The notes under the pieces: generated by a model
The model's input: only the letters and a program-made list of their open reading frames with translations
What the model was told of the DNA's origin: nothing
Database searches by the model: none
Origin: JALYJG01 sp033763555
Lineage (GTDB): Bacteria > Pseudomonadota > Alphaproteobacteria > UBA9219
Length of the DNA: 64,000 nt
NCBI GenBank assembly: GCA_033763555.1
Contig: JANRKK010000039.1
Coordinates: 12,175 to 76,174 of the forward strand
Direction: 5' to 3'
Position numbers and translations under genes: made by a program
Shown: positions 1-7,753 of the stretch, in pieces
How the letters are laid out: every line of letters starts with the position of its first letter
How positions within the stretch are numbered: the first letter of the stretch is position 1

Positions 1-2
1 TT

Positions 3-620
3 TATCGCAACATCATCCCCGAAGGCGAATTGGCGCACTATTCCAAAGGCACGTCGGATATCGAATATCGCTATCCTTTCACCGCGCCGGGCTTTGGCGA
101 GTTGGAAGGCGTCGCCTACCGCACCGATTACGACCTCAAGCAGCATCAGGAGCACAGCAAGGTCAATCTGGAATATATCGATCAGGAAAATAATCGCCGC
201 TATATCCCGCATGTGGTGGAACCCGCCAGCGGCTTGACGCGTGGCGTTCTGGTCCTGCTCTGCGAAGCCTATCAGTATGACGAAAGCCGCCCCTCGCCCG
301 AATGGTTGAAACTGAAACCGAGCCTCGCGCCGACAAAGGTTGGTATTTTCCCTCTGGTCAACAAGGACGGCATGCCGGAAGTGGCGGAAAAACTCTATCT
401 CGACCTGCGCAAAGATTACACCTGCCAGTTCGATGCCAAACAGAGCATCGGTAAACGCTATGCGCGTATGGATGAAGCCGGTACGCCTTTCTGCGTCACT
501 ATCGATGGCGATACGCTGAAAGATCAGAATGTCACCATCCGCATCCGCGACACGGCGCAGCAGGAGCGCGTGGCCCTGTCTCAAGTCAAAGGCTGGCTGG
601 TACAGAAACTCGCCGATTAA
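3..620 (+). CDS. glyS: Glycyl-tRNA synthetase, dimeric type (3' part)
   Basis: Charges tRNA-Gly with glycine in the cytosol. The reading frame enters the window at base 3 without a start, so the gene is cut by the window edge. The visible part starts at RNIIPEGELAHYSKGTSDIE, typical of the class II catalytic core of the single-chain homodimeric enzyme. It continues through EPASGLTRGVLVLLCEAY (end of the catalytic domain) into a C-terminal HGTP-type anticodon-binding domain that ends about 196 residues later. The resemblance is to the eukaryote/archaea/Gram-positive type and not to the GlyQ+GlyS heterotetramer common in proteobacteria. Nothing is visible of its upstream neighbours. Confidence 0.93.
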   Translation, partial: YRNIIPEGELAHYSKGTSDIEYRYPFTAPGFGELEGVAYRTDYDLKQHQEHSKVNLEYIDQENNRRYIPHVVEPASGLTRGVLVLLCEAYQYDESRPSPEWLKLKPSLAPTKVGIFPLVNKDGMPEVAEKLYLDLRKDYTCQFDAKQSIGKRYARMDEAGTPFCVTIDGDTLKDQNVTIRIRDTAQQERVALSQVKGWLVQKLAD

Positions 621-814
621 GCCTACGATTCGTTGGGCATGCGTATCATGTTTTGCCTGAACATACCCGGTTAACCCCTTTAATTGCTGTGCTTGGCCTC
701 TCGGATATGTTCCCGATTTACAATGGTTTACAATTTATTAAGCCCTACTGCCTCATCATGTCGGACGGGGTAAAGGAGGATCGGCTATCGACGTAGACTG
801 ATTGGAAGACACCT

Positions 815-1441
815 ATGGCAAATTCGTCCTCTCTTGCATCCTTTCTCCCGCCCGTTCCCAACGGCGCCCAACTCTATCAACGCGCCGTCGCGAACAGGAT
901 TGGTGTTACCCCCGCGACTTCCGAAAATATTGGCTGGTTGGCCAAAAACAAATCCCAGCTTGAAGTTGTCAGTCAGCTGACAGGCCAGGATCCGATCAAT
1001 ATGTTTAACTTCACATTCCAGCAGGGTGAATCCATCAAGCTGAAGCTGACGAGCATTGATGGCAAGGTTCCTGTTCATGTACAAATATTCGATGGCAGCG
1101 GAACGCGCGTCATTGCCGATAATCAAGGCAATTCAAAAACAAAAGAAGCCTACGCACAACTCACATCTTTGGATGGGCTGAAGCTGAAAACCGGAAAATA
1201 TCTTCTCAAGGTTGAGTACGGAAAAGGCGCTGATAAAAACGCGAAACAAAACTACGCTATCCAGCTCGGCTCCGGCACAACGTTCAAAAATGACTATCGT
1301 ACGCTGGCTTCACCCGTAACGGTTGCTCAAACCCTGCAGGCTGGCGGTACCTTTGGCTATGACGCCCGGAATACCACGGCCCTTATGCTGGCCACAGGAG
1401 CCGTAGGCGACAGGCTCAATATATTCAACTTTATCACCTAA
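815..1441 (+). CDS. Unknown protein with PPC-like beta domain
   Basis: 208 residues, no signal peptide and no membrane segment. Residues about 60-150 resemble a bacterial pre-peptidase C-terminal (PPC) beta-sandwich: DPINMFNFTFQQGESIKLKL, then VQIFDGSG and LKTGKYLLKVEYGKG. The last residues, GDRLNIFNFIT, echo the start of that domain, as if a second repeat began and was cut off by the stop codon. It starts at ATG 815 after a GGAAG Shine-Dalgarno-like stretch. It lies upstream of CheY-, CheX- and CheA-like genes on the same strand, separated by 281 bp, so it may belong to that system. Function unknown; the PPC assignment is inference from pattern only. Confidence 0.7.
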   Translation: MANSSSLASFLPPVPNGAQLYQRAVANRIGVTPATSENIGWLAKNKSQLEVVSQLTGQDPINMFNFTFQQGESIKLKLTSIDGKVPVHVQIFDGSGTRVIADNQGNSKTKEAYAQLTSLDGLKLKTGKYLLKVEYGKGADKNAKQNYAIQLGSGTTFKNDYRTLASPVTVAQTLQAGGTFGYDARNTTALMLATGAVGDRLNIFNFIT

Positions 1442-1722
1442 AACTGCTCCAAACCCTCCCAAACACGCCGATTGAGCGATAGGCCGCAGTTTGTTAAAAT
1501 CCCATCGAAGTCCCCGCCTTAACAGCAGGTTAATGCACAGCTGATTGTTCATTGTCCCTGTGTTTCTTTTAACTATACGGCAAGGTTTTTGTGGCAAAAA
1601 TCCAAGCTACCGTTTGTCTTTCCGGTCAGCGGGTTAAGCCAATTCCAAGTGCAGGCTGTGCATCCTGCACGGCTTGAAGTTTGCAGCCCCCTGTTGCGGA
1701 TTGTCATGGAAGGAGAAGGGTC
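1442..1722 (+). promoter_or_regulatory. 281-bp gap with a bulged hairpin before the receiver gene
   Basis: No gene seen. A palindrome GTGCAGG (1649-1655) / CCTGCAC (1664-1670) is flanked by a further pairing AAGCC (1636-1640) / GGCTT (1671-1675), giving a bulged hairpin about 50 bases upstream of the CheY-like start. No T run follows, so it is not an obvious terminator; an operator or leader structure is possible. The strong ribosome site AAGGAGAAGGG at 1710-1720 decides the GTG start at 1723. Confidence 0.35.
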
Positions 1723-2160
1723 GTGAGTCAGTTGGCCAATCTTAAAATTCTGATCGCGGACGATCATTTCCTGATCCGCCAGTTCGTGCGCAATGCGCTC
1801 CAGGAATCCAAAGTCACCAATGTCCAAACCGCGGCCGACGGCAACGAAGCCATCGACCTCGTGCAAAAGGCCCATGATGCGGGTCAACCCTATGACGTTG
1901 TTTTCCTCGACTGGAACATGCCGACCATTTCAGGCCTGGAAGTCCTCAGCTATTTCCGCGCTAAGAACGAATACACCAACACCGCCTTTGTCATGCTGAC
2001 GGCCGAATCCGAACAGCAGAACATCATGAAGGCGATCAAGGCAGGTGCGACCTCCTACATCATCAAACCCGTTTCGCCGACCGACTTGAACAAAAAGCTT
2101 TTTGAAATTTACGAATGGATTAAGCGCAAGCGCCAGTCAGGCCAAGCGCTGCACGGATAA
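1723..2160 (+). CDS. CheY-like single-domain response regulator
   Basis: 145-residue stand-alone receiver domain. Visible receiver hallmarks: the acidic pair in LIADDHF, the phospho-acceptor Asp in VVFLDWNMP, the Thr of MLTAE and the conserved Lys in IIKPVS. No output domain, so it probably acts by protein-protein contact, as CheY does, or as a phosphate shuttle. GTG 1723 is preferred over a TTG at 1681 because AGGAG lies 7 bases upstream and the receiver fold starts directly after it. It is followed 25 bp later by a CheX-like phosphatase gene and then by a CheA-like kinase, so these are the likely partners. Annotation as a receiver is secure; the target is unknown. Confidence 0.93.
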   Translation: MSQLANLKILIADDHFLIRQFVRNALQESKVTNVQTAADGNEAIDLVQKAHDAGQPYDVVFLDWNMPTISGLEVLSYFRAKNEYTNTAFVMLTAESEQQNIMKAIKAGATSYIIKPVSPTDLNKKLFEIYEWIKRKRQSGQALHG

Positions 2161-2185
2161 AGAGACAGAAGGTCAGGGAACGCAC

Positions 2186-2704
2186 ATGAAACCTATGCCT
2201 CAAATTGTCGGCCTTGCGCTGGACGACCATCTCGCCAAGGATATTTCAAGCGCCGTCGGCAATGCCATGCATCAGACCTTCAATGTCGAGGTCCTGCCCG
2301 GCCCCTATGAAATCGGCGACGGCATGGTGTCTTTGGTCGGCGACGTTTCAGGCGTCATCGGCATGGTGCAAAACCAGCTCGAAGGCACGCTGATGCTGTG
2401 CCTGACCTTTGAAACTATCCGCGAACTTCTGCCACAGGTCGTCGGCAAATCTATTTCTATCACGCATGAGATGGCCGTTGACGCTGTGGGCGAAATTACC
2501 AACATGATTTTCGGCCAGATCAAAGCCAATCTTGGCCAGCGCGGTCACCAGCTGAAGCTGGGCATTCCCTGCGTCGTCACTGGTAAGGGCCACTTCGTCA
2601 GCCAATTTCACCGCGGCCGCTACATGATCGTGCCCTTCCATCTCGATGGCCAGTTATTCCAAGTCTATGTCGCATTACACACAGATAAGGTTAAGGCGCG
2701 GTAG
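2186..2704 (+). CDS. CheX/CheC-like phosphatase domain protein
   Basis: 172 residues. CheX and CheC proteins dephosphorylate CheY-P in chemosensory pathways. The family signature, a Glu and an Asn on one helix, is visible in AVGEITNMIFGQIKANLG; the C-terminal half ends with a beta stretch (YMIVPFHLDGQLFQVYVAL), as expected for CheX. Start ATG 2186 follows CAGGGA; longer in-frame extensions run into the upstream receiver gene and look spurious. Only 25 bp separate it from the CheY-like gene, so the two are probably co-transcribed and the receiver is its likely substrate. Family assignment good, activity inferred. Confidence 0.85.
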   Translation: MKPMPQIVGLALDDHLAKDISSAVGNAMHQTFNVEVLPGPYEIGDGMVSLVGDVSGVIGMVQNQLEGTLMLCLTFETIRELLPQVVGKSISITHEMAVDAVGEITNMIFGQIKANLGQRGHQLKLGIPCVVTGKGHFVSQFHRGRYMIVPFHLDGQLFQVYVALHTDKVKAR

Positions 2705-2776
2705 GTTGTTTTTTCAGGTGTCTCCCTGCCCAACAGGGGAACGTTTGGAAAATCATCTTCCCGGGAATAATGTTTT

Positions 2777-4576
2777 ATGCAGAGCGAGAAGCGGGCATCC
2801 ATGTCCGATGTAATTTCAAACTCCACTCCCGCAGCGACGTCCGAAAATCAGAATATGGACGCCCTGGCCGGGAAAGCCGCCCTGACGGAAGCTATCCGCC
2901 ATGTGGACATCGTCCATATATCGCTTCTGGGCATGGCTGCGATCGTCCTTGTCCTTCTGGCAGCCGTGGCGCTTCCGGTTTTCGGCTATACGCCTGTAGG
3001 CCAGATCTGGGCCTTTATGGTCATGGTCGCTGCCGCTGTCGCGGGCATCGCCTATCTCTATTATGTGAATTACCGGGTCCACCAGCATGTGAGCAATCAG
3101 GCTCGCCTGACCGAAGTTCTAGTCAACAGCCTGGGCCAGGGCTTCCTTTCCTTCAATAGCTCAAGCGTCTGCGGCCCGGTTTATTCGCAAGCCTGCCTTG
3201 ATCTGCTGGAAACAGTTCCGGCAGGCAAGAATGTTATGGATGTCCTGCGCGTTCCGACAGACCAGCATGGGGACTTCAAAGACTGGCTGGATATCATGTT
3301 CATGCCGAACCACGCCCTCGGCTTTGATGATGTCGTCAAATTCCTGCCAAGTTTTTATCCGCACAGCAAAGGCCATCGCATCAGCCTGATGTACCGCCCA
3401 ATTACAGGAAAAGACAATCTTCTGAGACAGGTTGTCGTGATCGCCACCGACCAGACCGAGGAATATGCCGCCGGACAGCGCATCGAGCAGCAGCGCAATT
3501 ATGCCGATATGATTTGCCGCATTTTCAAAGAACGGAACCAATTCCTCGCCACAATTACACATATCCGCAAATTTATCACCGAAACCGCGCAGCCTACACG
3601 CCGCGAAGATTCCGCTTCGCTCCTGCGTTCACTCCATACACTGAAGGCAGCGGTCAAGCATTTCCATCTGGATAAATTCAGCATCATCATTCACACACTG
3701 GAAAGCGACCTGCGAAGCTCCGCCCTGACATCGGAAGACGCCTTCCAGAAGCGCCTGCGTCAAGGTCACAAGGAAGTGGAAGATGGGCTCGCCGCCGTAC
3801 TGGAGCAGGTCAAAGACCTGATCGGCCAGGATTACGAAGGTCGCGGCAATATGCATGAAGTCGAGGAATCGGCGCTTTATGACTTTGCGCAGGAAATGGA
3901 AAATAAATATGCCGATCCCGAGCTTATTCGCCGCTTCCTCAGCACGCTGGCCGCCGTTCCGGCCAATGATTGCTTCCGCCTGTTTGAACGCGAGCTACAC
4001 GACCTTGCCGAGATTACAGGCAAACAGATCAAGCCCATCCGCTATACCGGGACCAACCCGCGCGTGCTGACGCGGCCTATTCAGGATTTCCTGTTTTCGC
4101 TGACCCATGTCTGCCGCAACATCGTCGATCACGGCATCGAGGCACCTGTTACGCGCCTGGCGCGCGGCAAAGACCCGGCCGGACAAGTTTCTATCCACGT
4201 CAACGTTGTTCCTGACGATGATTATAAATCTGAATGGCTGCATATCGTCATCAGTGATGACGGCAACGGCATCGACCCCTCGCATATCCGTGCCAAGCTG
4301 GCAAATACCGATCCCTTAGGATCCTGGCGGCATGAAGACGACCAAACCGTCATCCAGCGTATTTTCTCATGGGGTTTTTCAACCCATGAAAATATCACTG
4401 ACCTGTCCGGCCGCGGCGTCGGCATGGAAGCGGTTCAACGCGAAGTCCAGCTGCTGGGCGGAAGTATTCAGGTCTTCTCCGAACTTTACCGGGGAACAAA
4501 GCTGGATATCCGCATCCCCTATACTCTTGATCTGCGCAGAAAGACTCTACCCTTGATATTAGCGGCAAAAGGCTGA
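2777..4576 (+). CDS. Membrane CheA-like histidine kinase with internal Hpt, no CheW domain
   Basis: 599 residues. Order: N-terminal linker; two membrane segments (about 45-69 and 76-97) with a short loop; a PAS-like stretch (about 110-230); an Hpt-like segment whose probable phosphorylated His is H287 in SLHTLKAAVKH; then a CheA-type ATPase with N box HVCRNIVDHGIE (N448), G1 DDGNGID (494-500) and G2 GRGVGM (545-550). The protein ends shortly after the ATPase, so the CheW-like P5 regulatory domain of true CheA is absent, as is a separate dimerisation domain. An alternative ATG at 2801 has a better GAGAAG upstream. It closes the PPC-CheY-CheX cluster and probably phosphorylates that receiver. 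The signal it senses is unknown. Confidence 0.88.
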   Translation: MQSEKRASMSDVISNSTPAATSENQNMDALAGKAALTEAIRHVDIVHISLLGMAAIVLVLLAAVALPVFGYTPVGQIWAFMVMVAAAVAGIAYLYYVNYRVHQHVSNQARLTEVLVNSLGQGFLSFNSSSVCGPVYSQACLDLLETVPAGKNVMDVLRVPTDQHGDFKDWLDIMFMPNHALGFDDVVKFLPSFYPHSKGHRISLMYRPITGKDNLLRQVVVIATDQTEEYAAGQRIEQQRNYADMICRIFKERNQFLATITHIRKFITETAQPTRREDSASLLRSLHTLKAAVKHFHLDKFSIIIHTLESDLRSSALTSEDAFQKRLRQGHKEVEDGLAAVLEQVKDLIGQDYEGRGNMHEVEESALYDFAQEMENKYADPELIRRFLSTLAAVPANDCFRLFERELHDLAEITGKQIKPIRYTGTNPRVLTRPIQDFLFSLTHVCRNIVDHGIEAPVTRLARGKDPAGQVSIHVNVVPDDDYKSEWLHIVISDDGNGIDPSHIRAKLANTDPLGSWRHEDDQTVIQRIFSWGFSTHENITDLSGRGVGMEAVQREVQLLGGSIQVFSELYRGTKLDIRIPYTLDLRRKTLPLILAAKG

Positions 4577-4612
4577 GTTGCCTCAAGGCAGCTTATTTTC
4601 AGGAATAGCTTT

Positions 4613-5452
4613 CTATTGCCTTTGGTAAGCGTTGCGATCAAAGAAATCACCAGCCTGATATTTCGCCAGAATCCGATCGAGTGTGCCATCGAGTTCAATT
4701 TCGCGTATTGCCGTATCAAGCATCTGCTTGAGGCGGTTCTCTCCCCCAGCCATCATTAAAACCACAGGGTAGAGAGCCAACGGCTGATCGAGGGCCTTCT
4801 TAACGGCATCCGGTTTGTCCTTCAGATAGTCGGCAACCGAGGCCATTTCATCGACCATGAAATCTGCCTTACCGGCAGCCACCAGCTCGTACAGATCACT
4901 CAAAGGCGTCAACTCAGGCAAGGTTTGCTTGCGCGTGCGGGGGAACCGCAAATTGATAATCTTGCTTTCTGCCGAACCATCGTTATAGCTGAAGCGATAT
5001 TCCGGATTGTTCAAATCATCATAGCTTTTAAACTGGCGCTTATCGTCGCCGCGCACCCATATATAGCTTTTGGAGTAGAAAACAGGATCCGTAAAATAAA
5101 CTTGGCTACCCCGGTTCGTGTTCGCCCAATAAGCGGCGCAAGCAACATCGAAACGATGCGTGTTAAGAGCCGTAACAACCTCACCCCAACCGACTTCCGC
5201 AGTCCACTCGATATTCAGATGATAACGTTTGGCGATTTCTTCCATAAGATCGTGAATAATGCCGCCCTTGGTATTGGTTTTCGGATCAATATAAATAAAG
5301 GGCTTCCAGGAAGTAAAACCGCAACGTATCACACCGCTTTCCATGACGCGGCGATAGGCCGGATCCTCGGATGCCTCGGAATCAGCCTTCTTGCACCCGG
5401 CCAACGCCAGACACAGGAGAGGTAAAACCAAAAAAAATCTCCAGCACTTCAT
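4613..5452 (-). CDS. Lipoprotein solute-binding protein, family 3
   Basis: 279 residues. Likely extracytoplasmic receptor of a polar amino-acid-type uptake system. A 20-residue signal with perfect lipobox LALAGC (Cys20) predicts a lipid-anchored periplasmic protein. The family-3 fold follows: GVIRCGFTSWKPFIYIDPKT, GGIIHDLMEEIA, DVACAAYWANTNRGSQVYFT, ending with IREIELDGTLDRILAKYQAG. ATG 5452 is chosen over 5500 because GAGG lies 7 bases upstream and the signal peptide starts there. No permease or ATPase gene is adjacent, so the transporter partner is elsewhere, or the protein serves as a sensor. Substrate cannot be read from the sequence. Confidence 0.85.
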   Translation of the reverse strand: MKCWRFFLVLPLLCLALAGCKKADSEASEDPAYRRVMESGVIRCGFTSWKPFIYIDPKTNTKGGIIHDLMEEIAKRYHLNIEWTAEVGWGEVVTALNTHRFDVACAAYWANTNRGSQVYFTDPVFYSKSYIWVRGDDKRQFKSYDDLNNPEYRFSYNDGSAESKIINLRFPRTRKQTLPELTPLSDLYELVAAGKADFMVDEMASVADYLKDKPDAVKKALDQPLALYPVVLMMAGGENRLKQMLDTAIREIELDGTLDRILAKYQAGDFFDRNAYQRQ

Positions 5453-5482
5453 ACGCAGCCTCGCATCAGCTGGGGTTGGGAA

Positions 5483-5516
5483 AGAGCCTGCCCTCGCCAT
5501 AGCTTGGACAGGCTCT
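5483..5516 (-). terminator. Hairpin after glnA, weak terminator
   Basis: Inverted repeat AGAGCCTG (5483-5490) / CAGGCTCT (5509-5516), 8 perfect pairs, downstream of glnA on the minus strand and upstream of the solute-receptor gene. Only two or three T residues follow on the minus strand, so termination may be partial, or the hairpin may sit in the leader of the receptor mRNA. A TATAAT box lies just upstream on the minus strand (about 5519-5524). Confidence 0.4.
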
Positions 5517-5538
5517 CTCTATTATACACAAATCTGCA

Positions 5539-6948
5539 TTAGGCCGAGTAATACATATCGAACTCAACCGGATGCGGAGCCATGCGGAAACGGTCCCATT
5601 CCTCGCGCTTGAGGTCGAGATAGGCTTTGATCATGTCCTCGGTAAAGACGCCGCCTTTGGTAAGGAAGGCATGGTCTTTTTCCAGCGCATGAATGGCTTC
5701 TTCCAGCGAACCGCAGACCGTCGGCACCTTCGCCAGCTCCTTCGGCGGCAGGTGATAAAGGTCTTTGTCTGCCGCAGCGCCTGGGTGGATTTTGTTCTTA
5801 ATGCCGTCCAGACCCGCCATAAGCATCGCCGCATAGGCAAGATAGGGATTGGCGCAGGCATCCGGGAAGCGCACTTCCACGCGCTTGCCTTTGGGGCTGG
5901 GCGTGTAGGGAATACGGCAAGAGGCCGAGCGGTTGCGGGCCGAATAGGCCAGCAGCACGGGCGCCTCATAGCCCGGCACCAGCCGCTTGTAGCTGTTGGT
6001 CGTCGGGTTGGTGATGGCGTTCAGTGCCTTGGCATGCTTGATAATGCCGCCGATATAATACAGCGCCGCATCGGACAGCCCTGCATATTTGCTACCTGCG
6101 AACAGCGGCTTGCTACCCTTCCAGATCGACTGATGCACATGCATGCCTGAACCGTTGTCGCCATAGACAGGCTTCGGCATGAAGGTGGCCGTCTTGCCGT
6201 AAGTGGCCGCGACGTTATGCACCGCATATTTGTAGATCTGCATATTGTCGCCGCACTTCACGAGTGTTGAGAATTTAATTCCCAGCTCATGCTGCGCCGC
6301 TGCGACTTCATGGTGGTGCTTTTCGACATCAACGCCCATCTGTTTAATGACTGCCAGCATTTCGGTACGCAAATCCTGACCGCTATCGACCGGATTGACC
6401 GGGAAATAGCCGCCTTTGATGCGGGGACGGTGCGCCAGATTGCCTTCCGGATATTCCGTGCCGCTGTTATGCGGGCCTTCATCGGAATCCAGACGGAAGA
6501 AGGTATGGTCGGGATTGGTTGAAAAGCGCACATCATCGAAGACGAAGAATTCAGCTTCAGGGCCAAAAAACGCCTTGTCACCAATGCCGGACGACACAAG
6601 ATATTTCTCGGCCTTCTTGGCAACCGAACGCGGGCAGCGTTCGTAAGGCTTGTTTGTCGCCGGGTCATAAACGTCGCAATAAACTGCAATCGTCGGCTCG
6701 GCATAAAAAGGATCCATGACGGCTGTCGACGTATCGATCATCAATGTCATGTCGGATTCATTAATTGCTTTCCATCCGGCAATGGAGGAGCCGTCAAACA
6801 TCAGGCCATCCTCGAAAGCATCTTCGTTCATCGTATCGATATGCTGTGTCACATGCTGCAGTTTGCCGCGCGGGTCGGTAAAGCGCAGATCGACATATTT
6901 CGCGTCATGCTTCTTGATCAGATCAAGAACCGGGTTGGACTTCGCCAT
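5539..6948 (-). CDS. glnA: Glutamine synthetase type I
   Basis: ATP-dependent synthesis of glutamine from glutamate and ammonia; the cytosolic dodecamer is the main ammonium-assimilating enzyme. 469 residues, the usual GSI length. Visible: the beta-grasp N-domain (KYVDLRFTDPRGKLQHVT), DGSSIAGW, the catalytic loop NGSGMHVHQS (after GD) and the adenylylation region with Tyr398 in DKDLYHLPP, which marks the GSI-beta type controlled by GlnE. Start ATG 6948 follows GAGGAA. No glnB gene is next to it, although glnB-glnA is a common alphaproteobacterial arrangement. No convincing sigma-54/NtrC site was seen upstream. Confidence 0.97.
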   Translation of the reverse strand: MAKSNPVLDLIKKHDAKYVDLRFTDPRGKLQHVTQHIDTMNEDAFEDGLMFDGSSIAGWKAINESDMTLMIDTSTAVMDPFYAEPTIAVYCDVYDPATNKPYERCPRSVAKKAEKYLVSSGIGDKAFFGPEAEFFVFDDVRFSTNPDHTFFRLDSDEGPHNSGTEYPEGNLAHRPRIKGGYFPVNPVDSGQDLRTEMLAVIKQMGVDVEKHHHEVAAAQHELGIKFSTLVKCGDNMQIYKYAVHNVAATYGKTATFMPKPVYGDNGSGMHVHQSIWKGSKPLFAGSKYAGLSDAALYYIGGIIKHAKALNAITNPTTNSYKRLVPGYEAPVLLAYSARNRSASCRIPYTPSPKGKRVEVRFPDACANPYLAYAAMLMAGLDGIKNKIHPGAAADKDLYHLPPKELAKVPTVCGSLEEAIHALEKDHAFLTKGGVFTEDMIKAYLDLKREEWDRFRMAPHPVEFDMYYSA

Positions 6949-7053
6949 GGAGTTATTCCTCGAGGGGGTTGGAAGTTAGGGGAAAATAAAAATTCAATGC
7001 CTGCCAACGAATCCATACTGCACTGCGGCAAAACATGACATGCATCCAACCTC

Positions 7054-7082
7054 TTGACAAATTTGACTTATTCCGCTGGAAT
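7054..7082 (+). promoter_or_regulatory. Candidate sigma-70 promoter upstream of tRNA-His
   Basis: TTGACA at 7054-7059, a 17-base spacer, then TGGAAT at 7077-7082 (4 of 6 to the -10 consensus). Predicted start near 7089, which leads directly into a structured region with an intrinsic terminator and then tRNA-His. It lies in the gap upstream of glnA, which is transcribed the other way. Confidence 0.4.
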
Positions 7083-7088
7083 AAAATT

Positions 7089-7172
7089 CTGGCGGGCTGT
7101 CACCCTTATGATTCTGCTCCCAGAGACAAAACCGCCCGGCGGATGCGATTGCACCAAGACCGGGCGTTTTTT
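7089..7172 (+). ncRNA. Candidate small RNA or tRNA-His leader with attenuator-like pairings
   Basis: About 84 bases lie between a candidate promoter and a strong intrinsic terminator, with no ORF. GGCGG (7091-7095) can pair with CCGCC (7132-7136), which would exclude the terminator stem that uses 7133-7139. That gives two mutually exclusive folds, as in attenuators. It does not match tmRNA, SRP RNA or 6S RNA by eye. Either a free small RNA or the leader of tRNA-His. Existence of a stable transcript is inference. Confidence 0.25.
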
Positions 7173-7173
7173 A
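7131..7173 (+). terminator. Intrinsic terminator before tRNA-His
   Basis: CGCCCGG (7133-7139) pairs with CCGGGCG (7160-7166), followed by six T (7167-7172). On the opposite strand the stem is followed by GTTTTGT, so weak bidirectional action is possible. It lies between the candidate promoter at 7054 and the tRNA. Confidence 0.65.
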
Positions 7174-7196
7174 TTGTGTTATCAGTATTTGCCTAT

Positions 7197-7272
7197 GGCG
7201 GCCGTAGCTCAGCGGTAGAGCCCTCGGTTGTGGTCCGAGTTGTCGCGGGTTCAAATCCCGTCGGTCGCCCCA
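7197..7272 (+). tRNA. tRNA-His (anticodon GTG)
   Basis: Full cloverleaf: acceptor GCGGCCG (7198-7204) with CGGTCGC (7262-7268, one G-T pair), D arm GCTCAGCGGTAGAGC, anticodon arm CTCGG-TTGTGGT-CCGAG with anticodon GTG, T arm GCGGGTTCAAATCCCGT. The extra G at position -1 (7197), the identity element of tRNA-His, is encoded, faces discriminator C73 (7269), and CCA is encoded at 7270-7272. Confidence 0.97.
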
Positions 7273-7292
7273 TTCCTCTCTGGAAAGAGCGC

Positions 7293-7679
7293 TTACTGGC
7301 GCCAGCGCTCGATATTGATCGTTACCAGCGCGATAAAAGAAACAATGCCAATCAACGCTGCGATCAAAGTCGGCTTAAAGCCGATGATAACAAAAGCTGC
7401 CGTAACGGCCGCAGTTGTTGCCAGTTCAATCAGCAGATAGCGGGCGCTGATCGGCTTCTGGCAATGACGGCAGCGTCCCCGTTCCATCAGCCAGGAGAGA
7501 AGCGGCACCAGGTCGCGTGGCTTGAGCGGCGTGCGGCATTTCGGACAATGCGACGGCGGCAGAACGATGGAAATGTTACGAGGCGCGCGGTAGCTCAACA
7601 TGGTGGTGAAGCTGCCGAGCGAAAGACCGACGAGGAATCCCGCCAGAAGGCGAAACCATAATTCGTCAATGATGGGCAT
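7293..7679 (-). CDS. Stand-alone N-terminal domain of prepilin peptidase (A24)
   Basis: 128 residues. Matches only the N-terminal cytoplasmic domain of PilD/GspO-type leader peptidase-methyltransferases: a first membrane segment, then HCPKC (Cys45, Cys48), the linker DLVPLLSWL, GRCRHC (Cys70, Cys73) and ISARYLLIEL, then two membrane segments. Full-length enzymes are about 260-290 residues and carry two catalytic Asp residues in the C-terminal part. This protein stops where the first would come; the local sequence reads LVTINIERW, with Asn where Asp is expected. It therefore should not cleave prepilins. ATG 7679 is preferred over TTG 7685. No pilus genes are adjacent. Confidence 0.8.
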   Translation of the reverse strand: MPIIDELWFRLLAGFLVGLSLGSFTTMLSYRAPRNISIVLPPSHCPKCRTPLKPRDLVPLLSWLMERGRCRHCQKPISARYLLIELATTAAVTAAFVIIGFKPTLIAALIGIVSFIALVTINIERWRQ

Positions 7680-7701
7680 GGGCAAAGCCTAGCAGGATTT
7701 C

Positions 7702-7733
7702 GCCAAAAAGAAAAACGGCGCCCAGAGGCGCCG
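7702..7733 (-). terminator. Intrinsic terminator after the 48-residue gene
   Basis: CGGCGCC (7716-7722) and GGCGCCG (7727-7733) with a four-base loop. On the minus strand a T-rich tract (five T, C, five T) follows. It ends the small gene at 7754-7900 and separates it from the A24-like gene. Confidence 0.8.
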
Positions 7734-7753
7734 CTAATCCTATGCAAAACAGC

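Noticed and set aside
4577..4612. Terminator between the convergent kinase and solute-receptor genes
   Set aside because: Only a five-pair stem TGCCT/AGGCA with a two-base loop and no T run.
6949..7053. Sigma-54 promoter (TGGCAC-N5-TTGC) for glnA
   Set aside because: A TGGCAG...TTGAA-like stretch exists on the minus strand, but the GG and GC pairs are not at the required spacing.
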